This document shows, piece after piece, positions 10,641-21,194 of a stretch of DNA of 64,000 nucleotides (the first letter of the stretch is position 1; each line of letters starts with the position of its first letter). The DNA is from Azolla caroliniana (Eukaryota > Polypodiophyta). A program made the position numbers and the translations under genes. The notes beneath the pieces are model-generated. The model had not been told where the DNA came from. It worked only from the letters and a program-made list of their open reading frames with translations, and made no database searches. The DNA lies in NCBI GenBank assembly GCA_043228905.1, contig JBHGNT010000001.1:5332001-5396000 (forward strand), written 5' to 3'.

Positions 10641-11643
10641 TTAAACATCTACCAACTGTTTGATAGACACAATATTATTTGTGGTGTAGTCTACAAGAAC
10701 AATTCTTGGTGTGACATTTATGTATGCCATCATCTAAATGTCTATTAAGAGAACATACAAACAATTTGGTTGTTCAATTTTCACTTTGTTTTTTGTGTGT
10801 AGGTAAGGTATGTTTTAGGTTTACATGAGGTCCATGTGCTCTAGCTCAAAATCTCCCATAGATTTCTAGGTTTGTGAGAGTTAATTTTGTTGCTTGATTG
10901 TTTGATTGGTGAGGAGTCAGCCTATCCTATCTTTTTCCACTTACCCCTCTCTGTACCCCACTAACCAAATTAGGTCCCACTCATTGAAACTTCATTATTC
11001 ATGATTTTATATGTGTTCCCTTCACACTTCTTGTTTTGAAACTCTCCATTCTCTCTTCCTCTCTCATTCTCAAACTCATTCATCATGCTGCTTCATCACT
11101 TTACCCCTCGTTTTTACCATCACTATCCCAAAACCCCAAATAATCAATGCAAAATATTCTGAAATCGTGCAATTTCTAGATACACTAACAAATATGAGAA
11201 AATGTTTCTTTGGACCATTCTTCATGCCTAACGCATAACATGCTCACTATGAGAACATGCAACATTGGCTCAATATATGAGCATATATAATAAATAGTCA
11301 TAAATTTCATCAGGTCATGAAGCATTTCGCATATAAAAGGTATATCTTTGTTAAGAAAGCGTTTTTCTAAAGTCAAGATATATTTACTAATCCCTCATTA
11401 ATTACATAATGTGCATGTCTTAAATGATCAAATATGTGGATTTTTTATTTCAAATGATCAAATGTCCTAAATGGCCAAATGAACTCATGCTCTTAATTAG
11501 TTACGAAATTAACTTAGATGCCACATTGATTATATGCAAAATGAATTGGCATTGTTTTGGAGATTAAGCTAATTAGATAATCCTATACCTTTAGAAAATC
11601 TTTAGTGGAATCATATTTTCAGAGTTTCTTGAATTTATGGGTC
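10641..11643. other. Intergenic, no gene seen
   Basis: AT-rich spacer between the PPR pseudogene and LINE-2. Frames at 11011-11238 and 11185-11376 have no family features. Confidence 0.55.
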
Positions 11644-11659
11644 AAAAATGGATAATGGA
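11644..11659. repeat. Target-site duplication, 5' side of LINE-2
   Basis: The 16 bases aaaaatggataatgga recur exactly at 17711-17726. The next bases differ on both sides, which fixes the boundaries. Confidence 0.93.
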
Positions 11660-11990
11660 GATATCATGATGAAAGCTGACACATGGAAGCACTGAGAGCG
11701 GGTGCAGCAGAGCGGCGCGCCAACTCCCGGCGGAGGTCTGCGGTGTGGGCGTCTCACCAGTAGACAGCAGAAACGGACCAGGACCAGGACCAGGACTAGG
11801 AGCCGGAGCCAGAGCCGACGCAGCGGAAATGTGAGGGTCCAAAAGCCTCCCACTGCTCATTGACACAGACGCCTCTCCTCCCCGCCGTTGCTGCATCGCC
11901 CTCCTCAGTTTCGTGAGGAGGCCATCATTTAGGGTTTCCTCTCACACCTCCCCCAATGTTCGAGGAGGAGTAGGTTTTGAGGAGTGAACC

Positions 11991-12021
<31 letters not shown>

Positions 12022-12082
12022 AAAACAAAAAAAACAAAAAAAGGGAGAAGAGAGAAAGAGACGCAGTCCAATTTTATCACTA
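11660..12082 (+). promoter_or_regulatory. LINE-2 5' leader, putative internal promoter region
   Basis: GC-rich leader between the target-site duplication and the ORF1 ATG. It includes 'ggaccagg' repeats at about 11776-11792, 'gagcc' repeats and a C23/A13 homopolymer junction at 11989-12025. Full-length LINEs carry an internal promoter in this position. I see no specific box, so the promoter role is inferred from place alone. Confidence 0.4.
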
Positions 12083-13241
12083 ATGGCACCTTCAAACATC
12101 GCCCCTGTCGAACACATTGCACCAACAGGCCCCTCGATCGGTAACGGAAAAAACATCTCTGATAGCGGGGGTCCTTTTGAGATTATTTTCAACAACGAAG
12201 AGATGCTTCTACTTGAGAAAGAGATAGAGCGCCTTGAGCGAATAACGGTCATATGCCGAGTGATGGGATCACGACCAAACAGAGGGTTGTTGTGAGATAT
12301 GTTGCAAGCTCAATTCCATTCACAACTCCGTGGTATAAAAGAAGTCCAACCGCTTGGTAAAGGCTTTTATCAAATCATACTAGAAGACAAGGAGTCTGCA
12401 ACGAACCTCATAGCACTTTCCCCCTGCCAGGTCCGAAATACATGGTTGTTCATGCGTAAATGGACACATGGTTTTTACCCAGAGAAAGCCGCACAACAGG
12501 ATGACTCCATGAAAAAGGTAACAATGTTGTTTCCTGGACTATCCCTAGAATACAACATGTTACTACCTACTATTGGCAACTCCTTTGGGATGATGTTGGA
12601 TGAGGAACTAACGCTAGCACCTAGGCCCTCCCTCTATCTGCCTCTTGGTGCAGGACATCAATAAACTTCAGATCCTCATTCCCAGGAAAAACGGAATGCG
12701 AATTGAACAACGCATAGAAGTGATTGGCGCACCGGGGCAATGTTTTGCATGCAAAAAACTTGGTCATTTAAAAAAGAATTGCCCCACAAGACATATTAAA
12801 GATCCTACAAAGGAGACTCTAGAAGGTCAGGATACCATAAGACATCAAAAGCCTCCCCCACCACGACCCGACAAGGCTGTGATGGAATGGCGAGTGTTGG
12901 AAAAAACCCATGTCCTTCGAAAAACATCACCGGCACAAAATCCTCCATCGCCTATGAGCCCAAATTGCTTTGATCTACTACAAGAGCTCCCCCCCACAGA
13001 TGAGCATTCCCCTAGTTCTTTCGTAAGCCCCAAGGAACGACCTAAGGTGACACCAAGCACCCAAGAGAAAGTTCTCGTTAAAGCTTACAAAACAGGGAAA
13101 CACAGACGAATAAGTCATGTAAAGACCCTAATAAGGAGCTTGAGTGGCACGACACCCAATGCAGAAGCAACAACCCAAGGCAGAAGTGTGAGTGTGCTTC
13201 CTCTAGCCAAGACCTTTAACCACACCCACAAAACGCCTTGA
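12083..13241 (+). pseudogene. LINE-2 ORF1: Gag-like CCHC protein, broken
   Basis: The ATG at 12083 opens a frame homologous to LINE-1 ORF1: IERLERITVICRVMGSRPNR, then a TGA at 12293-12295 where LINE-1 has Arg in RDML (a CGA to TGA change would explain it). The same frame continues from DMLQAQF to 12664. A frameshift near 12640-12660 then leads into the frame with LQILIPRKNG and the knuckle CFACKKLGHLKKNC (CX2CX4HX4C), which runs to TGA 13239-13241. One nonsense change and one frameshift are enough to inactivate it. The DUF4283-like head, the knuckle and a basic Pro/Ser tail are in the usual order. Confidence 0.88.
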
Positions 13242-13798
13242 AATGGCTAGGTATAGGGCTCAAGACAGTGGAAAAAATAAGGGTACATGTATCAGCAGTG
13301 CACAATAACGGAGTTCCGACGACCTCAATCTCCTTTCCACTCTTGCTTCCGACTCAGGAAGATTGGTCGAAATCCAAGATTAAAGATATGTTATGTAGCC
13401 AAGCAGCGTGCCTTGTAGCACAAATAAAAGATGAAGAGCTCATGAATGAACTAAAGCAACATTGGCATATCACTGAATTCTGGTGCACCATGGATGAAGA
13501 GGACCCCCATCTTTGCCACATCCACCTGCGGACTATCATCAACACCCAACTAACTCCAAGCTTTGTCTATTTCTATGAGAAGCATGAAGGGGCAATTGAA
13601 GCTCACAAGATAGCCCACAAACTCCACTCATGGATGTGGACCACTATTCCATCCCTGGAAATGACTGAATGTCTAAATGGTGAGTGCTCCCCACTCACGA
13701 CCTTCTATACAAAGCACCAGGCACAACTGGCAACCTCCCCCCCCCCCTTCCATGAGTATGAAGATTATAACATGGAACGTGCAAGGACTCAGAAGTAG
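13238..13798 (+). CDS. Unexplained open frame between LINE-2 ORF1 and ORF2
   Basis: This frame of up to 186 codons is open from the end of ORF1 into the start of ORF2, in a frame different from both. The first codon listed (13238) is TTG, so no ATG start is clear. The translation looks protein-like, with scattered Trp, Cys and His (for example HWHITEFWCTMDEEDPHLCH). I do not recognise it. LINE-1 has only about 150 bp between its ORFs and nothing comparable. It could be an accessory LINE ORF, the displaced C-terminal part of ORF1 after a frameshift, or chance. I cannot tell these apart from one copy. Confidence 0.4.
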   Translation: MKWLGIGLKTVEKIRVHVSAVHNNGVPTTSISFPLLLPTQEDWSKSKIKDMLCSQAACLVAQIKDEELMNELKQHWHITEFWCTMDEEDPHLCHIHLRTIINTQLTPSFVYFYEKHEGAIEAHKIAHKLHSWMWTTIPSLEMTECLNGECSPLTTFYTKHQAQLATSPPPFHEYEDYNMERARTQK

Positions 13799-16700
13799 AC
13801 TAGACCAGCAAAATAGATGGAAACTGAGAAGGGATCTTGAAGAATATTTACTAGGGAGTGGTGCTGACATCATCATGTTGCAGGAACACCACCTCGATAG
13901 CACACAGTTAAAGGAAGTTGGAGACCTTCTACCAGGATCATGGCGAACGATTTGGGAGCCAGCAATTGGGGAGGATGGGAATCATGGTGGTATTTGCACT
14001 TTGATTCGGGAACATCTAGCCCAAGGCTTACTACACCAAGAATCACTTATACCTGGTAGGGCACATTTTTGCACGCTGACCATCCAAGGGCAACGATGGA
14101 ACTTCATGAATGTTTATGCTCCAAATAACAGAACAGAAAGAGCAACATTCTGGGACCGCATCCGCCTACAAGTAGTGGGTGCGGAAGAGTGGTGCATTGG
14201 AGGGGATTTTAATATGATCGAATCCATTCATGATAGCTCCAACAACAACCCCATAGTTCTACAAGGAAGGGAACGCAAACAATGGGAGAGGCTATGTGTC
14301 CACCTTAAACTGCGAGACATCTGGCATTCTGCCAACTTCCAATGGAAAAGGGATTCTCTCCTATTCTCCCGATCAGACGGGCGGAATAGTGGACCCACCC
14401 TATCTCGCATTGACCGCATTTATGTGGGGGAGGCTTTAGAAGCGAAGGGAGGGTGGTGTCGCATAACTCTAGGCACGACTTTCTCTGACCATTACCCGGT
14501 AGATGGTCATTTTCAATTGCACCGAAAATGGGGCCCATTCTAGACTCGCATCCAACACACTATTTACACACTTATAGACGTGAAGGACCAACTATCCAAC
14601 CAATGGTCATTACCCGTCAATGGCTCATCAGCATCGGACAAACTCATCATTACCCACAAAGGAATTCTTCCGCTCCAAAGGCTCGAGGCACGCTAGAACT
14701 GTGATGCGCAGCCTCAACCGGGAGGATGGAACGACCACTGAGGATGGCGACAAAATTAGGAATATTGCCACAAGGTATTATAGCCGCCTACTTACCGAAG
14801 ACATGATAGCTACAAGAGAAGACATAAGCGATGATATTATCCTCCGAAGCATACCTGAGAAAGTCACACCGGAAGTGAATACCTGGCTCGTGCGTCCCCT
14901 ATCAATCATTGAGATATGGGAGGCCCTCACTGATTTAGATGCCGAGAGTTGCCCCGGAATTGACGGTCTCACCCCGCACTTTTTCACATGCCTTTGGGGC
15001 ACTATTAAAGAAGACCTCCTCCAAGCATATGAGGAGATCATCACCTTTGGAAGCATGCCAGAGGAATTTGGACAGGGGATGATACATCTCATTCCTAAAA
15101 GTGGTGGGAATGCCAACGACATTCACAAGTGGCGGCCCATTACTCTTCTCAATACTGTCTATAAGTTGCTCGCAAAAATCGTGGCACGCCGTTTAACTCC
15201 ACTTCTCCCTCAACTCATTCATCCGTCCCAGACAAGTTTCGTTAGAAATCAGAGCATCCTAGACAACCTCTTCTCATTTTGGGAAGCAGTAGCCCTTGCC
15301 AAGCAGACCAACAAGAAGGTAGCGGTGGTGCTACTAGATTTTGAGAAACCATATGACAGGGTATGCTGGAACTTTCTAGAAAGTGTGATGAGGAAACTTG
15401 GCTTTCAAGAGACATGGATCAAAGGCATTGCAGGATTTTATAGGAATGGCAGCAATTGCGTTTCGCTAGCAGGTGAAAGGGGCCCCTTTTTCCAAATATC
15501 CCGCTCTGTACGGCAGGGATGCCCACTAGTTCCATCCTTATTTCTATTATACACCGAAGCACTCTCTTGCATTCTCAACTCGCGGCATCTCAACCTACGT
15601 GGTCTTCCCATACCTCATTCTTACCAAAGCATCCTGGATATAGAATTTGCAGATGACACAGCAGTCTACCTGCAAGGGGACCTGGCAAACCTCCAAAAGC
15701 TAGAAAGTGGGCTAGTTTTATTTTGTAAACGATCCAACGCCATGATCAATTGGCACAAATCCTGTGCAATATGGCTCTCTCAGGAAACACATCTGGCGCG
15801 GCACCCACACCCCGCTTTCAAGTGGATCAATCAAGGAGCGAGCACCAAATATTTGGGCTTCCAAATTGGTTTCAACATACCGCTGGAGACTATGATTGCA
15901 CCCGTTATCCTTTCCATTCGACAAAAGTTGATACATTGGAGCTCTAAAAAATTGTCGCTAGCACGTCGCATCATAGTGGCAAATCAGGTACTCCTCGCAA
16001 CAGCATGGTACAGTCTATCATGCTAGACAATCTCCAAGGAAAGTATACATCAGATTCAACGACTGGTCCGCAACTACATTTGGTCTGGTAAGGAAGACCA
16101 TGTAGCTCGCACCAAGGTGGCGTGGCCTATACTCACAACGCCTAAGTCGAGAGGGGGATTGGGTCTTATTGATCCCCTTTCACAATCGAAAGCCTTACTT
16201 GCCAAATTTGTGGTGCGAGGACTCCAACCAGGAAATGATTGTTGGAAAATGCTACTGAGGTTACGTTTCACTTACTTTAGGCCACGAAAAGGGGTCAATT
16301 GGGCCCCCCAAACGGGATGGATTCTAAACATGGATCTCAAACCTAGTTTCTCTCGCCATTTGGAGGACAGATTCAGTGCATCCATGTGGAAGGCATGGTG
16401 TAACATTCGTCGAGGGCTCTAGTGTGATCAACCGAGATCCGAACCTGCCTGGCTTAGTCAACGTATCCTATGGAACCCATGTCTCAAGGATGAATCTAAT
16501 CAACTACTGGGATCACGTAAGGGGTGGACTATGAGATCGGACATCATTAATGCGCTACTGATTAGGGAATCTGCTACTCAAAGGACGACAATGGAGAAAT
16601 GGATAGGCCACGAGGAGGAGGGTTCTCTGATCCCGAGAGGTAGGGGATCACCAGATAGACTCGAAGGCCCTGAATTGCGAGACACTGAGACACCCACACA

Positions 16701-17648
16701 GAATAACACCATTCAAGTACTTGCGTACACTGGTCAGAAATGGATTGTAGATCCTGATCCGATCAAAGTACAACCCGATTGGCATATATGTACTCATGAA
16801 AACACATGGCTACGTAAGGTTAGTTGGGACCCTTTGCAATGGACATGGCGTGATCCCTATGCGGGGCAAGGAAGCAAACCCATCCCTTTCTTCCAATTCA
16901 CAACTAGATTGGGTCGCCACATTCTAGCTGCTCAAGCCGCCCGAGAACCGGCTGCTGCGAAGGTCTGGCACACATTTCAAGTTCCCTCCGCAATAATCAC
17001 CAAGTTTTGGCAGAAAATCTGGAAGCAACAACACGCGAGGCGAATTACCACTTTCCAATGGCTGTTAATACATAAGTCCCTACCGGTGGGAGCATGGCAA
17101 CGTGGGAACCTTAGCTCTCCTAATTGTGTAGAGTGCCCACATGCAGTAGAATCCATATGACACGCTCTGTGGGACTGCCCAACGTCCCATAGAATATGGC
17201 GGGGGGTTGGCCGCTTGTTGCAATTATGTCAGGTGCAAGGTTCAATCAAGTGGGGAAATATATGTTGGCTATCATGGCATGCTGCAATTGGCCGATACGA
17301 GCATCAGGAGGAGGGGATGACTTTGGTGATAAAAGCACAAGAGGTCCTTTTCTCCTCCAGCGGCAATGTCCACTCTATTCCTCTTAATGACAAATCTCAA
17401 GAGGTGTTGGAATTGGTCAACCCAATAACCCTTTGGATTCTATGGAAACAACGATGTAGGCGAGTCTTCTCCAACCAAACTGCCCATCCAACAAGGTTAC
17501 TGCAAGAGATGGCCTTAAAGGTGGCTCCGAGGGAGTTGAAAGACAACGCATAGCCTTCATCCAACAATGGTCGTCCTCTCCCTTTCTTGAGTCAGTGGGC
17601 TTCCACATTAGATGGAACTATCGTGTCCCTTTAGGGATTTGTACATAA
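13752..17648 (+). pseudogene. LINE-2 ORF2: endonuclease / reverse transcriptase, broken
   Basis: ORF2 probably starts at 13752. The APE endonuclease (13752-14543) shows IITWNVQGLR, MLQEHHLD, YAPNNRT, GGDFNM, LSRIDRIY and SDHYP. After a stop, an apparent 270-bp loss relative to LINE-1 and a frame change, the reverse transcriptase frame runs 14620-16026: CPGIDGLTPHFF, WRPITLLN, VLLDFEKPYDRV, SVRQGCPLVP and the catalytic EFADDTA. TAG at 16024-16026 replaces a Trp found in LINE-1. The frame resumes with GGLGLIDPLSQ (16117-16422), then 16531-17160 with the zf-RVT cysteines, and TGA at 17158-17160 where LINE-1 has Arg. Later frames end with a WNY motif before TAA 17646-17648. Note FEKPYDRV, where most plant LINEs have FEKAYD. 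Confidence 0.9.
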
Positions 17649-17710
17649 TCGTCTCATTTGTAAAATTTTATAACTAATGGAAGGAGTTTTTTTTGGAATT
17701 TTTTTTTTTT

Positions 17711-17726
17711 AAAAATGGATAATGGA
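17711..17726. repeat. Target-site duplication, 3' side of LINE-2
   Basis: Exact 16-base copy of 11644-11659. Confidence 0.93.
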
Positions 17727-18144
17727 TGGCTCATCGGCAAAAACAACATTCCCAAAAAGTCCCTAAGGATAATATACAAAAAGCTCACCAATAAATCAAA
17801 ACACATTAGATGAGGAGCTCATCTCCTACTTACTCACCAATAGACCCTCATCCTCACCCTAACCTCCCTCCCACCCCTTCCCCCAACACACTTTCCTAAT
17901 TTTGTTTTGAAGGATAACATACAAAAATCTTGCCACAAAATAAAAAACATTAAGTGAGAAGCTCATCACCCATTTGCCCACAAATAGACATCCCCCCTTC
18001 CCCTCTAAAATATATTTAGAAGTGTTTGCATGTGTTGATGGAAGTGAGTAGGGAGATCATTAAATTTGAGAAAGTTAAATTATGTAGAATACATAGGTTA
18101 TAGATCCATAGGAATTATATAAAATAACAAACTCAATTTTATCT
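17727..18144. other. Intergenic, no gene seen
   Basis: Short spacer with an internal imperfect repeat (aaaaa.ct.accaa.aa.t.aaaa.acattaa.tga.gagctcatc at about 17768-17825 and 17925-17970). No ORF of note. Confidence 0.5.
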
Positions 18145-18937
18145 AGATTTTTGGAATTGTACAGAGGTGATTAGCATTTGGTGTAGAAGCCTTCGAATTG
18201 TGGCAGCCTATGGTGTGAAAGGGAACATTGTGTGGGGCTCAATACAAGGGTTGTCCTTAAAAGGGGAAAGTTGGGGCGAACACTTAAACCCACAAGGACA
18301 TGGATTTATAGTGCAGGGCGGTGGCATGTTCCAATGTGATGGGGTGAGACCAGGCACAAATTCTGAAATTTTTGAGGAGATTTGGCTTATGGTGGCGTGT
18401 TTGACGGCCTGGCACATCTGGATCAGGTGTTGTAAGGTTGTTTTTCAGCAGCAAAAGATCTCATGCGGGGAGATGATGTTAAATATCTGGTTTGATCTTG
18501 TGGCTTGGTTGCGCGGTCTATATGATTCGATTCAAGGGGATTTGGAAGAAGCAGAAAGGGCAAGGTCAAAGTTCTTGCTGAAATGGAGTAGCTCTCCCAT
18601 GCTAGTCAAATCTTCATCGAGGCCTAAGTGGAATTACCAAGCACCTAGGTGGTTGTTTCCACCGATGGCTCCCAATATTGTACATGTAATTATGTATGTA
18701 TAGCTGACAGAAACGTGTGTCAGGGAGTAGTAGAGTCGGGGTAAAATAGGGTTTAATTCAATTTTGCTTGAGTTAAGGATTGGTTGAGTTTTTTTGTTGT
18801 TTTTGGTTGATAGTTTTGGAGTTGTTTCGCCAAGTTGTATATGTTGATCCCATTATGGATTTGGATAAACTTTGTTGTATTCTATTTGCTAACTAATGCG
18901 AAGTAGTGGTTTTTTGGAAATAAAAAAATAAAAAAAT
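18145..18937 (+). mobile_element. LINE 3'-end fragment A (5'-truncated copy)
   Basis: The copy begins at about 18145-18148, where it starts to match an internal part of fragment B (tttttggaattgtaca). An open frame at 18167-18703 (178 aa) is the C-terminal end of ORF2: WGSIQGLSLKG, AWHIWIRCCKVVF, then KWNYQAPRWLFPP, matching WNYQPPRWLFPS at the end of LINE-1 ORF2. The 3' end has GCTAACTAATGCGAAGTAGT, TTTTTTGGAAA and an A-rich tail with the period ATAAAAAA. Heavy 5' truncation is usual for LINEs. I could not find a convincing target-site duplication. Confidence 0.85.
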
Positions 18938-19414
18938 AGTGAACTTGTTGCCTTGCAAGCTAAATAATGGACTTCATGATGATGAAATAGGAAGAGGTTG
19001 ACTTATGTAAATACCTAGATAGACATCGAAAGGCTGCATTGTTACACAAATACAATCTATGGAGACAGTGACAATAATTTTTAACGTGTGTAAGAGTTCA
19101 AAAATGACTTATGGAACCTAAAGAGCAAGAACTTTATCTTAGTGGGATTACCTTTCTGTCGTCTCATGTTATTACCCCAAGGGTTTACCTTGCCATCAAA
19201 TCCTCATTATCGTAATATGGCTAGCAAGGTTATGCTTATTATATTTTAAGGTATTTATTATTGTATTACAAGAATTGATACAACTCATAGACGACAAAAT
19301 TTAACCATGGCTAGTATGAGACAATTTGTCATTAGAAAGTGAGGCTATAATTCCATTACCATTCTAGAAACTAAGGCTATAATTTGCTTGCCATGTTTAG
19401 AATAGGACAATACT
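18938..19414. other. Intergenic, no gene seen
   Basis: AT-rich spacer between LINE fragment A and the second PPR remnant; no supportable feature. Confidence 0.5.
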
Positions 19415-19765
19415 TAATTTCATTGGTAATACATTAGTAGATATGTATGTTAAATGTGGGTCACTTGCCAAGGCACACATAGTATTTAGCATGCTTTCAG
19501 TCCAAGAACATGTCTCTTTGTAATGCACAGATTGCAGGATATGCTAAGAATGGGAAATTTGAGGAAGTGCTCAATCAAATCTATCAAATCAAGGATTCAT
19601 GGCTAGCCATTGTCTTACACAAGATGGGCTTGGTAAGGATAGTCGCTTCCTTTCCATCTATTTTGTATTTTGTAGGTGATATGCTTTTTAAAACTTATGG
19701 AAAGATATGTTCTTTTGAAAAAATGAAGAAAAAAGGAGAATACTTAGGTTGTCAATTTTATTAGC
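19415..19765 (+). pseudogene. PPR gene remnant, 3' piece
   Basis: Reading across frames gives IGNTLVDMYVKCGSLAKAH, then NAQIAGYAKNGKFEEVLNQ, clear PPR motif pieces, followed by a tail ending GDMLFKTYGKICSFEK. Bases 19664-19725 match the end of the PPR pseudogene at 10553-10613 (VDMLFKTYGRISCLEK). The two remnants are therefore relatives from one duplicated locus, now split by LINE insertions. The frame from 19510 is open, but it lacks a beginning and cannot be a working PPR protein. Confidence 0.75.
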
Positions 19766-20048
19766 ATACATTATACACCATATAATAATTAAACATTTGT
19801 GATGAGGTGAATCTAACTCCATTCAAATTAAAGTTACATTGTACATACATCACATCAATAAGCATTTTGATGCAAATATAATCTCATTCTACAATTCCAA
19901 TAGTATTTTATAGTCCCTTTAGTACTCAATTATGAAGGCGTCAACATATTTACAGTTCCATATGTCCAAGACACATAGGTATGCATTTTAAAAGGGTGTC
20001 TTATAATGATACATATGGACATTGGAATTTATAGTACGTTTCACAATG
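19766..20048. other. Intergenic, no gene seen
   Basis: AT-rich spacer with nothing recognisable. Confidence 0.5.
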
Positions 20049-20058
20049 TGGACTTTTA
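20049..20058. repeat. Possible target-site duplication of LINE fragment B, 3' side
   Basis: tggactttta recurs exactly at 20663-20672 on the other side of fragment B. Ten bases is short for a LINE duplication, but both copies lie at the expected boundaries. Confidence 0.65.
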
Positions 20059-20662
20059 CTGTTTCCCCCCCCCAAAAAAAACACTACTTCGCATTAGTTA
20101 GCAAATAGAATACAACAGAGTTTACTCGAATCCACAATGGGATCAACATATACAATTCAAAGGAGCAACTCCAAAACTATTAAAAACAAAAACAAAAACT
20201 TACACGGCCCCTAACTCCCCCCGCATGAGAGCTTTTGGTGCTAAAAAACAAACTTCTCAAAATGTGCTAGACCGATATGCACACCACCATAAGCCAAATC
20301 TCATAAAAAAATTCAGAATTTGTGCCAAGTCTCACCCCAACATATTGGAACACGCTACCACCCTACACTATAAATCCATGTCCCTATGGGTTTAATTGTT
20401 TTTTAGGGACAATCCTTGTATGGAGCCCCACAAAACGTTCCCATTCACACCACAAGCTGCCAAGATTCGAAGGCTTCTACTCCAAATGTTAATCACCTTT
20501 GTACAATTCCAAAAATAGTGAGAGATTAATTCCAAAGCATGTCCACATAACTTACAGCTAGCCTCGCCACCACAGGAACTCAACCACTCCCCTACAAGTA
20601 CTGCCTTGTGGCTAAGAAGCCATAACCAAACCTTTATTTTTTCTGGCATATCCATTGCCCAT
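20059..20662 (-). mobile_element. LINE 3'-end fragment B (5'-truncated, internally deleted)
   Basis: A minus-strand copy. The frame 20655-20392 carries the zf-RVT region: EKIKVWLWLLSHKA, VGEWL, then CKLCGHALELISHYFWNC and RSLRILAACGVNGNVLWGSI. It is alike to LINE-1 (EKIKLFWWQIGHNV, CPLCSSPIESLRHCLWDC) and to fragment A. It then jumps (deletion) to sequence matching the far 3' end of A. The 3' signature GCTAACTAATGCGAAGTAGT is followed by T8 and a G-run with aaacag instead of poly(A). Confidence 0.87.
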
Positions 20663-20672
20663 TGGACTTTTA
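20663..20672. repeat. Possible target-site duplication of LINE fragment B, 5' side
   Basis: Exact 10-base copy of 20049-20058. Confidence 0.65.
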
Positions 20673-20892
20673 TGTTATTATATCTTATGACTCACAATAG
20701 TTCTCAAGGAAATGTATCAAGCCTTCTAATTTTTAGAATTATAAATCCTACCGCTAGTAAAAAAGTAATGTAATTAATACAATTTAATATAGTCTCACCA
20801 CAAGAAATGGGATTCTCCATCTCATGGGCCAAATTTGGTCTTAGAAGATAGTTAATCTCTCTCTCTCTCTCTCTTTTTATTTATTTATTTAT

Positions 20893-21025
20893 TGTAATTA
20901 GCTTACCCTAGTGGTAAGTCGATAACATTACAAGCATTGTGTCTTGGGTTCAAAACCCAATTTCATATCTCTCTCTCTGTGTCTTGGGTTCAAAACCCAA
21001 TTTCATATCTCTCTCTCTCTCTGCT
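20893..21025 (+). mobile_element. tRNA-derived SINE-like segment with tandemly doubled tail
   Basis: TTAGCTTACCCTAGTGGTAAG at about 20898 resembles an RNA polymerase III A box (TRGYNNARNNGG type). GGGTTCAAAACCC at about 20946 resembles a B box (GGTTCRANNC). Their spacing of about 45 bases fits a tRNA-derived promoter. The part from 20940 to 20979 (B box plus a CT tail) is repeated directly at 20980-21021, so the B box occurs twice. No complete tRNA cloverleaf can be drawn, which favours a SINE or tRNA relic over a tRNA gene. Confidence 0.5.
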
Positions 21026-21194
21026 TCTCACAAACCATACACTCTATTTGACATGTAGAATATTATAAAAGGCAAGGAAAAATGTGGAATATTATTGAAG
21101 TTAATACAAAGTTCTAATATTAGTATGGGATTAATTATACACGTACGTTCTCACAATTCTTGTGATCAATAATTGAAGGTTGTTGGAGGTGATT

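Larger units (their letters stand above)
11660..17710 (+). mobile_element. LINE-2, full-length non-LTR retrotransposon, decayed
   Basis: A 6,051-bp plus-strand element bounded by a perfect 16-bp target-site duplication. It has a 423-base leader, ORF1 (12083-13241), an extra open frame (to 13798) and ORF2 (13752-17648). The leader is GC- and CpG-rich at 11690-11930, unlike its AT-rich surroundings, and then has a 23-base C-run followed by an A-run (11989 to about 12050); it may hold the internal promoter. Several stops fall where LINE-1 has Arg or Trp, as expected after methyl-cytosine deamination. The 3' end reads TAACTAATGGAAGGAG, then TTTTTTTTGGAA and a run of T before the target-site duplication, rather than poly(A). 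Compared with LINE-1, about 270 bp seem to be missing between endonuclease and reverse transcriptase. Confidence 0.93.

Noticed and set aside
11635-12252. Minus-strand ORFs in the LINE-2 leader
   Set aside because: They arise from GC-rich and homopolymer sequence opposite to the element and have no domain.
18121-18955. Target-site duplication for LINE fragment A
   Set aside because: The best candidate pair (aataacaaact and aatagtgaact) has too many mismatches to accept.
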